Assembly (NCBI GenBank): GCA_021442155.1
Contig: CM038221.1
Coordinates: forward strand, 31,649,906 to 31,713,905
DNA: 64,000 nt
Direction: 5' to 3'
DNA from: Cymbidium sinense
Taxonomy: Eukaryota; Streptophyta; Magnoliopsida; Asparagales; Orchidaceae
Positions 11,926-50,319 of this stretch are shown here, piece after piece (position 1 is the first letter of the stretch; each line of letters opens with the position of its first letter). The notes beneath the pieces were generated by a model, which ran no database searches, was not told where the DNA came from, and saw only the letters and a list, made by a program, of their open reading frames with translations. The position numbers were made by a program, and so were the translations under genes.

Positions 11926-11987
11926 GATTTTAGTCTTAGAACGGTGGTCTTGTGAGAGAAGTTGAAGTTTTTTTTTTTTTTTGTTAG

Positions 11988-11993
11988 AATAAA
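11988..11993 (+). promoter_or_regulatory. polyadenylation signal (AATAAA)
   Basis: Lies 63 bp after the stop codon of the 81-aa protein gene, following a poly-T run. A canonical hexamer in the right place. Confidence 0.5.
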
Positions 11994-13152
11994 TGTGTAA
12001 TTCTGAACTTATGAGGCAAATCTTATTTATTATGGTACTGTTTGGTTGCCTGTATTTAGAGAGTAAAGTAAATAAAATGCATGAATTTAATTTTTTGAGT
12101 GTTTGATATGATGCAAAGTAAAATTTCAATGTATTTGTAGTGTATTTGAAATTAATCAGAATAATTATTTTGGGTGTATTTGAATCACGTCGGTGTCACG
12201 CGTTCGCCACGCCACCGCCGGTTTGAGATTGGTGGATTTGTTATGAGAGAGCCTTACAGTTTGGTTTTTAGTTCCTGTATTTTAAGGTAGAGCACAAGAA
12301 AAATAGTTTAGAATATTTTGAGTTAATGTATTAATAAGTGCCTATAGTTTACTGGATTGCTTATACGATATTTTCTTCTATTTTGTTACTAGAATAAGAT
12401 AAATATTTCTCTAAGGAAAATAGTCCAATAAAGCGAAAGAAAATATCTCTTAACTTCAGGAGATTGTGCTTTTATTGGTTCATAACATTGCGAACTTACA
12501 TTTAACTAATAAAATTCCATTTACTTTAAGAGATTGTGCATTCTTAATTTTTTTTTATTTTCATTTAAAAAGTCATCGATTAGCTTACAACAAACTTGTT
12601 TTCTTTTTGAATTTCTCCTTGGTTAATAATTCACCAAATCTAAACCCAGAAGAAAAGCAAATCCTCATACTCCAAATATAATATTCTTAACTATAATATT
12701 AAAAAATATATGGAATATCCATTACTTTGTTCATCTTTTATCATCTCCAGTAATGTTAATGAGTTAGTGCCTTACAAAATTACAGCTTTGAAAAAAAATA
12801 AGAAGATGCCAAAAGTGGAATCCTTCTATTTTTCTAGTAGATGAGAAATCTAATGCTATTTAATAACTTCTTTTATCATACCTCCAACTTTATATATATG
12901 GCCCAAGAAGTGTAATGCCCGTCTACATATATGATTAAATTGTACTTCATATAGAAAAAGTAATTCAAATGAATCACTTATATAAAAGATAAGAGGATAA
13001 CTAAGATTGAACTTTATTTAAGTCATGCTCTAATGGAGTTCGAATACGGTTCAACTATTATTGTGATAAAATATGCCAGGTTTAATGCACTTTAAGATTT
13101 ATTCTGGGAATAAATTTGAACGAGATTCAAGACTTTATTATAAATTTTTATT
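11994..13152. other. intergenic AT-rich sequence
   Basis: No gene recognised. A GC-rich patch lies at 12186-12222, in an AT-rich setting like the one at 3287. Confidence 0.4.
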
Positions 13153-13157
13153 ATGTT

Positions 13158-14319
13158 TGATATGACATTAAAATATCACTAGTTGAAGCACGAATCTTGA
13201 TGTCAAAAATAAACTGATTCTGAGTCTCGACTAACCCACATCAAGTGTTTAAAATATAAATGAAAACTTTGATATATGAGTCGGCTCTTAAATATAGAGT
13301 GTTTATAGTCAAATCGAGCGTCTTGACGAGTCGGACCTAACGAGCCTAAGATCTCCTAATTCTGACTTTATTTGAGCATTCAAATACTTAAAATACATCA
13401 GATGATCGAAAGAATCATTTGAGCCATCCGATGGAGTGGTTTGATTTTGTCTATATTTCAGAGGTGTCACTCTAATATAAATAGCGCCATTCTTTCATAA
13501 GGGAAGCTGCAAAAGAGAGAGCTCGAGACTTGAGATCCTCCAATCGCCGCATCACGGTCATCACCACCCGCATCGCACCACCCATCGCCGCCAAACCGCT
13601 GATCGCGTTGTCAACCTCCGCTGACCGCCGGCGGTCCGGTTTGCCATCACCGTTGGTCTGTTGCCACCGTGTCACCGCCGTCGCCCGCCACCTGCGCCAT
13701 TGGTCATTGCCGTCGCTGATCACCCATGTCGACCACCGCGCCGGTCTGCTGCGTCGATCCTTGCCAAGGTGCTGCCAGTCGCCCACCATGGTTAACCACT
13801 TCGTTGCCACGCCGGTCTGGCGTCGTTAACCGCGCCATTGGTCATGACCCTGCCGATCCACCGACCACCGGATCTCGAGACCACGCTGTGAATACTATCG
13901 TGCCACTATTTACCCGCTTACCCGCGTCTTTCGCTGCCGCTAACTACTGACCACTATTGTTGGTCCTTCAGCCACTTAGTCACCAGCCACCACCTACGGT
14001 CGTTAGATCATCAGGCATTCGTATTCACTATTATCACCAACAATTTATACACCCATTCTTGTTGCATCATTTGATTCGATTTCGTCGAGCTTTTCTCACA
14101 TACAACTCTGTTCCTTCTATCGAAAAAACTTAAACTTTGTACTCCAAAATAGATATATAGTGGAACATTTTACTGGGCTAGGCCCCATACCCTATTTTCG
14201 GAAAAAAAATCTTGAAGTTTCTTGTTCTCTCTTCAAATATCTGTATGTGTGCTGGATTTCACAACAAGGCTAAGGCTTAAACTTTTATTCTACCGCAACT
14301 AGTTTTCTAGCACGCAACA
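13158..14319 (+). repeat. 5' LTR of the Tat-like element
   Basis: It starts TGATATGACA and ends ACGCAACA (TG...CA). The centre (about 13540-13940) is CCG/GCC-rich and gives spurious open frames. It is about 290 bp longer than the 3' LTR, because of extra sequence around this core. Confidence 0.85.
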
Positions 14320-14340
14320 GTTTGGTGTTGTCTGTGGGAA
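14320..14340 (+). promoter_or_regulatory. primer-binding site
   Basis: TTTGGTGTTGTCTGTGGGAA directly follows the LTR. It is a decayed form of the TTGGCGCCGTCTGTGGGAA leader that I know from plant Ty3/gypsy elements. Confidence 0.65.
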
Positions 14341-14919
14341 ACCTTATCCCACAATCACAATCTCTGTGAACACTTGTATTATGGCCAATAGGCACAACAC
14401 TCACAACAACGGAGCCTCCCTCCAACTCTAGTCACTCACAATCATTAAACTAAGGACGCCACTTCCCCTTGATAGGCATGACCCTATCAGTGAAAGTGCA
14501 ACAGGAACCTCTCTAAAAGATCGTGTTCGTTAAATGGAAGAGTCTTAAAATAAGATAATTTAACTTTTAAGAGAAACATGATAGCCACTACCGCGGCAAA
14601 CGCATCTCTCCCAAGATCGATCATTAGCCAGGGGAGGTCAAAATGCTAATATAGGGCATTCTCACCATCAGGCTGAAGTTCCTTCACTTCCAAACCATGA
14701 TGCTAACCTTCTTGACACTGCTAGTTCTACTCATCCAACACGTGCGGCTCAACCGATTGCTAACCCGTTGATTATTCCCGGTAGCTTGGCACGTTTTTGC
14801 CCTATTGATTCCAACTTTCATGTTATACGTGCAGAGTTACAATGCTTAATATAAGAAGAATTTCACCTTAAAGATAGAAATCATCTTCCCTCTCACCACG
14901 ACGATTAGGAGTCTTCACC

Positions 14920-15780
14920 TTTAGCTCAAGCTATTCTTCAACATCCTATTCTAGTAGGTTTCAAGATTCCGAGCATCGACTCCTATGATAGGGTAATTGA
15001 CCCATATGAACACATCGATCATTACATAACTATCATGCATATCCGACTAGCTCCTGACACACTGCTTTGTCATGTCTTTCCAGTCACTTTTAAGGGTCAG
15101 GCTCACACTTGGTTTTACTCCCTTACAAAGAGATTTATCCATACCTTTGGCGAACTCGCTAAATTTTTTGTTAAACAGTTTATTGCAAACCAGATGATCA
15201 TTAAAGATTCTCTCATCTCTCAGGCATTCATCAAAATGAAGGTGAATCACTTAAGGAGTACTTTCAGGGGTTTTCCTTAGAGGCTCGCCAAATACCAGGG
15301 GTAAACCCTGAATTATTAAGAGGAGTTTTCCTTGGAGGGCTCCGTCCTGAGCCTTTTTACTCATCACTAATGCGGAATACGGTCCGCTCGTAGTCGACTT
15401 AGTTCATCGTGTGAAAGCACAAATTTCTACTGAAGAGGCTATTAATGCCCATCGAAAATAATTTGAACAATCCACAGAAAAATGTAAGAGTGCCACAAGA
15501 AACATATCAACAATCTCATCAAAAGAAGCTACAAGACAGTTGTGATCTCCCTTCATGGCCCCCCTCAATCAGCGCAACCACGATAAAAGAATACATTCGA
15601 TCTTGTGTTAATGTCTTGATCGAGATGAAGAGACCATTAAGTGGTCATATCCCGAAACCAAATTCGATCGAGTAACATTATCACTTTCATCGAAGTCATG
15701 GACATACTACAGAGGCATGTAAACAACTCAAACAAGAGATCGAGAGGTTCATCAACAGGGATATCCGCGTCAATTTGTGC
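14920..15780 (+). pseudogene. gag remnant with zinc-knuckle-like motif
   Basis: FKIPSIDSYDRVIDPYEHID and then CHVFPVTFKGQAHTWFYSL match the retrotransposon gag capsid domain of Tat-lineage elements (P-TLE-YDG--DP-DHL; AFP-TLKGPA--WF). After about 15240 the frame shifts (EYFQGFSLEARQIPGVNPEL). At 15685-15760 HFHRSHGHTTEACKQLKQEI resembles the gag C-terminal CHFH-GH-TE-C motif. Stops and frameshifts make it non-functional. Confidence 0.78.
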
Positions 15781-15949
15781 AGAATCAATCAACTCAAGCA
15801 AACATAACTCCAAACGGGGGGGACAATCATCACAGAAATAATAAAATAGTCGTCAAATAGTTGGAGAAATTGAAACGATTGCAAGAGCGCCACCTAATCA
15901 AGTCTTCATCGCCACCTTTGAAGAGTCAGAGTTAAAAAAAATATTATAT

Positions 15950-16415
15950 TAATCATCCCATCACTTTTAATGACTCATACTTGGAAGGAGTCCAAGTTTT
16001 GCTTCAAGATCCTTTTGTCATCAGTGGGATCGGTGACCCATGTTATAATGTTAAGAGAATTTTAATTGATAATGAGAATTTTATTAATATTTTATTTTAC
16101 TCCACCTTTCTTAGCATGTTCCTAGTTAAGGAAAAGCTCCAACCCGCTGCAAGAACATTTTATGGGTTTGATAATGATCCTGTGTGAGTGGAGGGGACAA
16201 TCACCCTTCCTATTATTCTCGAAGAATTTTCTCAACAAGTTACTCATTCAGTTTAATTCATAGTGGTCAAGTCAAATTCAACATACAATGCTATCTTTGG
16301 AAGGCCCTTCCAATCAATCTTTGGTGATGTCACTTCGGTATCTCATCTTAAGATGAAATTTCCAACCCTCGTTGGGGTTGGAGTGGTCTATGGAAAATAA
16401 CAAATAACACAATCA
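15950..16415 (+). pseudogene. retroviral-type aspartic protease-like remnant
   Basis: Fragments IGDPCYNVKRILIDNENFIN, LQPAARTFYGFDNDPV, VEGTITLPIILEE, NAIFGRPFQSIFGDV and HLKMKFPTLVGVG line up in order with the Tat protease region (V-RIFIDGGSS-DLI, YGF-GE-V-VEGT-TLPV, YNAILGRP, LKMKFPT--GVG). The catalytic D-G is ID-N here, and stops interrupt the frame. Confidence 0.75.
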
Positions 16416-16909
16416 TGTTACCTCATACAAGCTCAACCACGCCCTTCGGTGACCTTCACCATCGAGAATTTTAACCTTCGAGATGGAGAAGTACCTCAAA
16501 GGGTTTTGTCTATAGAATACTTGCTCATTGTTTTATTATCAGATGACCAACCATCAAGCTATGATCGAGATCCAAAGGAAAAAATCTTCCTTAGAACTTG
16601 GAACATAGAGTATTTTTGAAAGTGTTATCTGCAATTCTTGGTGCATAAATATTACAGTCTTTATTCTACCCTAGTTGTCTTTTCCTCTCAACCGCTTATT
16701 TTTTTGTTAACTCTCTTTAAAATTTTATCTCATTCATCTTGTTAAGCTATCTTATGACAATATTGTGTCACCGATATTATTGAAGTAATGAGTTTATGAC
16801 TTTTTTTCAAGCTTGTTGCACATAAATTATCTTCTTCATTTCAATCCTCCCACTTGAGAAATGCACACGTTGTGTTTGGTCGGGGCATGATTAATCCCAA
16901 GAGATTTGA

Positions 16910-17575
16910 TCGGACTCTTCCACACAGGTTAACATCATCAAGTAACACTTTGACAAACAATCTCGGATATGTCATAACTTTGTACCTACTCTACACAGGT
17001 TAACGTCATTGAGTAACACTCTGACAAACAACCTCGAATGTGTCAAAAATCTTCGTTTGATTCGATCTTCCATGCGATCTTGACAAACAACCTCGAATGG
17101 GTCAAAAATTCTCAATGGATTTGATTCAACATTCCATACAGGTTAACGACATCAAGTAACACTTTGACAAATAACCTCGGATTGGTAAAAAATTCTCATC
17201 GGATTTGATTTAACCTATTCCATACAAGTTAATGTCATCAAATAATACTTTAATAAACAACCTTAGATGAGTCAAAAATTCTTGGCGGATTCAATTCGAC
17301 CTCTTTCATATAGGTTAACATCATTAAGTAACACTTTCACAAACAAACTCGGATGGGTCAAAAATCCTCAGCGGATTCGATTCAATCTCTTCCATATAGG
17401 TTAACGTCATCAAGCAACACTTTGACAAACAACCTCGAATGGATAAAAATTTCTCAGTAGATTCGATTCGACCTCTTCCATACAGGTTAACATCATTAAG
17501 TAACACTTTGACAAATAATCTCAGATGCATCAAAAACCCTTAGTGGATTTGATTTTATCCCTTCCATACAATTGT
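16910..17575 (+). repeat. tandem array, about 85-bp unit, 7-8 copies
   Basis: The block AGGTTAACATCATTAAGTAA with CACTTTGACAAACAACCTCG recurs at about 16927, 16997, 17140, 17225, 17310, 17396 and 17483. Later copies are spaced 85-87 bp; the first is 70 bp. Each unit also has GGGTCAAAAATTCTCAGCGG and a GATTCGATTCGACC-like segment. It sits in the 3' untranslated half of the Tat-like element. Confidence 0.85.
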
Positions 17576-17629
17576 TAACTGTTAAACCATCAATTGGAGT
17601 TTCAAGAAAATCAATTTTCTATAAACTAC

Positions 17630-18080
17630 AGGTATTGATCGCCTCCCGATTCGGCGAGGAAGTTAACATCTCTTTTTGAGGAATCTGTATGAACTACAGC
17701 CTTCATCGCCTCAAACGGCCGGTCGACGAGGGTAGATGCCTCTCGAGGGAAAACGGAGCCTGTCATGACGACTTGTTTGTCTCTAAACCCGGTCGGTTCG
17801 ATGAGGATGGTTGATACCTCTTTTCGAGGGAAAATCAGAGCCTCGACGTATGAAATATGGGCCTTGTTCGCCTCCAAACCCGGTTGGTCCGACAAGAATA
17901 GTTGATGCCTTTTAGAGGGAAAATGAGACATGAAATGGGCCTTTATTCCAACTGTGTAGGTCGACAATTGACACCTCTTTCGGAAAATTTGAGCTCTATG
18001 AACTCTTGATCGCCTCCAACTCTGGTCCGATGAAGTTGACGTCTCTCGAGTGGCCTGTATGACTGAATCTTGATCGAAAA
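17630..18080 (+). repeat. second, degenerate tandem array in the Tat-like element
   Basis: About five units of 70-90 bp built on GATCGCCTCC, AAACCCGGTCGGT, GACGAGG, TTGATGCCTCT and CGAGGGAAAA. It is more diverged than the neighbouring 85-bp array and unrelated in sequence. Confidence 0.7.
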
Positions 18081-18647
18081 ACAAATGTCATTCTTCTTGT
18101 CGAACGAAAAAAAAATATTACCCTTAGCCTCCGAACTTCTACTAGATAATTTTTCATCCAGCGCAGAAGAACATTAGAGCATATGAGAGAAAACTGTGTC
18201 TTCTTATTTGATTGAAGGTGGTTATAGATCCAACATAGGAAAAGGAGAATAAATTTTGAAATATTTAAATAAATTTGAAAATTTCTCCTCTCAATTATAT
18301 CTTTCATTTTATAAAAATTTAAAAAGGGGAAGAAAATAAGAAAAAATAAAAAAAATAATAACAAAAACTAGAAGTTTTGCTCATAAAAGTTTGCCATGAG
18401 CATGATTGTGGCGTCAGTTGGTATTTATGGCACTCATGGACATTGCATGGAGCTGAGGGGCCCAGGCGGCCTTGACCCACTCCAACCACCAATTGACCAC
18501 TCGCGTGATGATAGTCTTGTGCACCCATGAAGATCTATTCTCTCAAACTATATGTGATGCAAAGGTTAATGATCCCGCAAATTTCATTGAAGAAGTTGTT
18601 ATTTTTAATTATTTGACATATGTTTTTGGATGATAGAGATAATATCA

Positions 18648-18667
18648 TTCAAAAATAGGAGGACAAC
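18648..18667 (+). promoter_or_regulatory. polypurine tract
   Basis: AAAAATAGGAGGACAAC lies immediately upstream of the 3' LTR start, the expected plus-strand primer. Confidence 0.55.
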
Positions 18668-19542
18668 TAATATGACACTGAAAATACCACTAGTTGAAGT
18701 ACGAATCTTGATGTCGAAGCAATCGAGTGGAAAACTTTGACCAGCTTAAAATATAATTGAAAATTTTGAAATATCAGTCGGCTCATAAATATGGAGTGTT
18801 TATAGTCAAATCGAGCGTCTTGATGAGCCAGATCTAATGAGCCTTAGATTTTCTAATTCCGACTTCATTTGAGCATTCAAATACTTAAAATATATCAGAT
18901 GATTGAAGGAATCATTTAGAGCGGTCCGATGAAGTGGTTTGAATTTTGCCTGCTGAGGCACCACCGTCGACCATCAATGCCACCACTACCGGCTCAGAGC
19001 CGCCATAGGTCCGCTCGTCGACCATCCGTCGCCACTACCACCGCCACCGCCGACTACCGTTGTTGGTCACCACCGCCGTCGACCACCATTGTCGATCATC
19101 GCCGTCGACCCTCGACCATTATTGCCGGCCACCACCGGTCTTCGCCATCGCCGGTCGCTGCTGCCAACCACTATCGGTCATTATTGTCATTTGCGCGATC
19201 CGGTCACCGGTACCGCTGGACGATCATCATCGCGGCAACTATCGCTTCATCGTACCACCGATAATATTCTGATAACAACGTGCATAGCTTGTCACCGATT
19301 ATGGGATTTCCGTCGTCAGGCTTTCTCATATACAACTCTACAATCCCGTTATCGGGAAAACTTAAATTTTGTACTCCAAAACAGATATATAGTGAAACAT
19401 ATGGGCTAGGCCCTGTGATTTTTTCAAGGAAAAATCTTAGATTTTTTTTGTTCTCTCTTCAAATATCTGTGTGTGTGTTAAATTTCACAAGGCTAAGATA
19501 TAAACTTTTATTCTACCGCAATTAATTTTCTAGCACGTAACA
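18668..19542 (+). repeat. 3' LTR of the Tat-like element
   Basis: It starts TAATATGACA (decayed TG) and ends ACGTAACA. It shares GTTTATAGTCAAATCGAGCG, GCATTCAAATACTTAAAATA and TTTTATTCTACCGCAA with the 5' LTR. The core at about 18955-19260 is CCG-rich and encodes only low-complexity frames. Confidence 0.85.
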
Positions 19543-19983
19543 ATGTTTGAGCCTTCTTTGAACCTAATGTAGTATCTAATAGTTGAATGCCATATATTTG
19601 AAAATGCTATTCAAAATTTATTAAACTAAGATTGTAACATTAAATATATGTTTCAAAACTCATTCATTTTTAAGTTTAGCATTCTTCTTTTTAATATTCC
19701 TGCTATAACCGAAATCTTTCGATGAAGAATGCATTTGAACATAAGAGTATAATATCACTATGAAGATTTATTATAGGTCAATTATATGAGTTCTAAGATT
19801 ATTAGAGGCTCAACAAATATTGGAAGAAGTAAGCTCAAGTAATTCCTTTATTTGAAGATTTTGTTCTCATGAGTCATAACTATGAGACAGTACAATGGAA
19901 GCATTTTAGTTTAAATGGGCTTCTTAGAAAATTCCTTCAAATAAATAAATATCAAAGGTAATTGATCTATCATATATATTATG

Positions 19984-20017
19984 AGGTATATGAAGTAAAA
20001 TTTCTACACACATGCAT

Positions 20018-20059
<42 letters not shown>

Positions 20060-20062
20060 GAT
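19984..20062. repeat. (CA)n followed by (TA)n microsatellite
   Basis: A run of CA repeats passes directly into a run of TA repeats. A further short TA run lies at about 20136-20158. Confidence 0.9.
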
Positions 20063-20407
20063 TAGTATTTGATTAACACCAAAACACCCACTAACCTTCC
20101 CTTAAAAGAATAAAATTGATAATTTATTTTGAGAATATATATATATATATATATTATGTATATTATATATTTATATATCTAATATCTAAAATGATGCGTG
20201 TTGATATAATAATTTTTGTGTCTCAATCACATAAAAAATTATATTGAAATATATATTTATTTTAAAAAATAATATTTATATATTACTAAAGATTTAAGTG
20301 TTATATAAATAAATATTAAAATTTAAATATTGATATATAAAGATATAAAAATTATGTGAATATATATAAATTCTTCTTTATAATTTTTTTTTCTTATCTT
20401 GCTTCAA

Positions 20408-20500
20408 ATTTTGTTATTGTTATTGTTGTTGTTGACACTTAATAAGATACAATGAAGAGGAATCATGTAGCAACCCACATTGTGGGATGAAGGCTTGTTG
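20408..20500 (+). mobile_element. RTE-type LINE, 3' end fragment
   Basis: ACACTTAATAAGATACAATG, CATGTAGCAACCCACATTGT and GGGATGAAGG match the 3' end of the RTE LINE at 47745-47825. Only the tail is present, consistent with strong 5' truncation. Confidence 0.65.
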
Positions 20501-20514
20501 CTTCAAATTTTTTT

Positions 20515-20735
20515 GGAGAATTTATCTACATAATACATAATTCTTATATATTTATATATTTAACAACTAAGCTCTAACATTTAATATTACATAAAAATAA
20601 TAATATTTTTAAAATTTTAAAATAAATAATATAGTTTTTATGTATAAAAAATTATTCGTTTTGTAAATATTAAATTTTAGATGTTAAATATGTAAATGCA
20701 CAGGAATCGCGTTGAAAATCTTACGATCATTCGGC
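20515..20735. mobile_element. M1-family MITE copy
   Basis: The left arm has ATCTACATAATACATAATTC and TTATATATTTATATATTTAA. The right arm has TAGATGTTAAATATGTAAAT, GCACAGGAATCGCGTTG and AAAATCTTA. It shows the same inverted arrangement and size as the copy at 3932, but is diverged. Confidence 0.55.
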
Positions 20736-20886
20736 TTCCCCTCGCTTGAGGCTCGTACGTTACCCACTTCACCTTTTCATTACCCCCTAAAGGTGAAACC
20801 CCAATCATGAATCACTCTTCTATGGCTCGATTCTTTGATTGCCTGTATATTTTGTGGACTCATTCTGCGAGATTATTTTGTTGTAG

Positions 20887-48296
<27,410 letters not shown>

Positions 48297-48984
48297 ATAT
48301 CTAAATTTTTTTATGCTGTACAGAAGAAATTCTAGATCAAGGTCAGGGAAAGCAACAGTCTAAGGGCATCTTTGTTTTTTTTTTTTTTAAAAATTAATTT
48401 TTTTCGTTTTTTTGTGTATTATTTATTTTTTAATGGATTATCTGATGGAGGGTTTCAATGCTGCATGTTCGATTCGTGGATGATGTATTTTCTTAGAGCC
48501 TTTTTAATCTATCAATAGATAATTATATCAATTAATCAAATCATAATTGATTAAGAAATAATTAGATAGTTAATAATACAAGTTGGTATAAATCAAACAT
48601 GAAAAAAAATTCTAACTTTTGTATGAATTCAATCATTAAATGGATTAAGTTAAGGAACCCAACCCCAATATGAATCTTATCAAAGGCTCGAAGTAGATGG
48701 CTGAGCGAAGGGCTAGCTTTAGCATCCAGTGTTGGCTTTAATCTTAAATGTGTCCAGCGTTAGTGTTGGTTTCTGGCAATGGCTTGCCGTCAGCATTGCC
48801 AAACTGTGAGAGCCAAAGGGGGGAGATGAGGAGAAAGGGTTAGAATGAACTGTGAAGGGATATATTGTGTGAATTGTCGTGGTGAATCGAACTTTTAAAC
48901 ATGTTTTAAATCACAACTAGATTTAAATTTTTTTTTTTTTTTTTTATAGAACACAAATCAGATTTTATCTTAATTTCACTTAAA
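48297..48984 (+). other. downstream of the METTL22-like gene
   Basis: Likely 3' UTR and flank. A poly-T run at 48376-48390 and a B-box-like GCATGTTCGATTCGTGG near 48463 hint at a small SINE relic; not firm. Confidence 0.35.
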
Positions 48985-49110
48985 AAAAAAAGAGTGTTGA
49001 TGATATTTTTGATATGATATTGATGATTGAGAAGTTATATATGTAAAAATTAAAGTATAGATATTGGATATATATAAATATATAAGAATTATGTGATATG
49101 ATATAAATTC
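48985..49110. mobile_element. M1-family MITE, right-arm fragment
   Basis: GATATTGGATATATATAAAT and ATATAAGAATTATGTGATAT match the right arm of the copy at 3932. The left side is truncated. Confidence 0.45.
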
Positions 49111-49454
49111 CCTTTTAAAGGTAAATACAAATTTTTTTAAAAATAAATAATGAAAACAAATAAAAATGCATAAACAAACATATTGTTCTATATTTAAAAT
49201 AAATATATAAAATATAAAATAAAACTTAATTCCAAACAACCCCTAAACATAAGATCCATAGCCGACGAGGGAGTAAGGATCCATTTTTTTATTTTTTATT
49301 TTATTGAGCAAGCTTAGGTATAACAATATATTTCCATTTGTAATAAATGCCCCTTCAAACTGAAAATCATCCTTACCTTCATACAACATATCACTATCAA
49401 GTTGTTTATGATTCTAAATTTAATTGTGGTAGTTAAACACAAAGATTTCTCTTG

Positions 49455-49712
49455 TTTGGGGTAGTTGTAGCTTTTTGAAAAATTGCTATGGGGAAAATAA
49501 CTTTTTAAAAAATATTGTTAGTGTTACAAATATTTTATTTTTTGAAAAATTCAAATAACATCTTTTTTTATAGTCATTACACTCTGACAGCTTTAGTCTC
49601 AAAAGTAGCTTTTCACCATAATTTTCTAAAAAATAGCCAAAAAGGTAGTAATCAAATGCAACTATGATTACTTTCTAAGAAACAAAGCTGCTAGAAAGTT
49701 ACCCCAAACGCA
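49455..49712. mobile_element. MITE with TTTGGGGTA terminal inverted repeats
   Basis: The left end TTGTTTGGGGTAGTTGTAGC mirrors the right end GTTACCCCAAACGCACC. Sub-terminal AGCTTTTTGA and AAGCTGCTAGAAAG are roughly complementary. About 258 bp, non-coding, hAT-like in style; target duplication not resolved. Confidence 0.65.
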
Positions 49713-50212
49713 CCATAAGTAATTCACCATACACATCTGCATTCCCAAAGACATCCCTCTCTTTCAAGAAGATTCACAAAATTTTAAGCACTTGTAATGT
49801 CTTTTGCTTTGCATTGAATTTAACCATATGCCTTACCACTAGTGTGGACCAATGCCATTTTCTCTGAGTTTCATTTATGTGAATGTATTCCACAAGAGAG
49901 ATACTTAATGTGTAGATGCATTCTTGCATAAATCAATATGTACAACACCTAGTATCCACCATTTTAATTAGTGTTAATGGGATATATAATCTCATTTGTT
50001 CCTTTAATCTTCATCTCTTAATGCCAATGTCAGGCCAATAAAGTGTTTTCACCATTGATGATCTTCTCAATCTTTATCTATTTCATCACCTAACCAAAAA
50101 CTTCTCTTTGCACCCACCATACTTTTTAATAGTTTCCATGGCTTATCTAAAGTTGAGATAAAGGATGTGATAGCAGACATGAAAAGCCACATATAAAAGC
50201 TTTATGGCTAAT

Positions 50213-50306
50213 CTTTATGAGTGGTGCTTATATACTTGCCTTACTAAGGTTGTTATCATAGATTTAATTGATACTTACTAAGATTATATAAGCATTACTC
50301 ATAAAG
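50213..50306. repeat. 94-bp foldback hairpin
   Basis: CTTTATGAGTGGTGCTTATA at the left pairs with TATAAGCATTACTCATAAAG at the right, with two mismatches in the first 22 bases. Pairing continues weakly towards a loop of about 30 bases. Small MITE or hairpin-forming transcript candidate. Confidence 0.65.
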
Positions 50307-50319
50307 ACCAATCATCAGA

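Larger units (their letters stand above)
13158..19542 (+). mobile_element. non-autonomous Tat-like Ty3/gypsy LTR retrotransposon, 6.4 kb
   Basis: Two LTRs (13158-14319 and 18668-19542) flank an internal region of about 4.35 kb. The target duplication ATGTT is exact on both sides (13153-13157 and 19543-19547), so this is one intact insertion. A primer-binding site follows the 5' LTR and a purine-rich tract precedes the 3' LTR. The internal region has a decayed gag with zinc-knuckle-like end and a protease-like domain, but no reverse transcriptase, RNase H or integrase. Two tandem arrays fill the 3' half. Gag and protease content without pol fits the TR-GAG/LARD type of passenger element. The LTRs differ visibly, mostly C-to-T and G-to-A, so it is not recent. 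Confidence 0.88.

Noticed and set aside
13472..13950. Overlapping open frames on both strands
   Set aside because: CCG/GCC-rich core of the 5' LTR; several frames open at once, none recognised.
16910..17575. CRISPR-like regular repeats
   Set aside because: Units are adjacent, about 85 bp, without unique spacers, and lie in a plant LTR element; this is a tandem array.
17324..18364. Minus-strand frames across the tandem arrays
   Set aside because: Produced by the repeat period in the Tat-like element; antisense to it and without similarity to known proteins.
18929..19525. Open frames rich in His, Arg, Pro and Ser
   Set aside because: CCG-rich core of the 3' LTR, the same artefact as in the 5' LTR.
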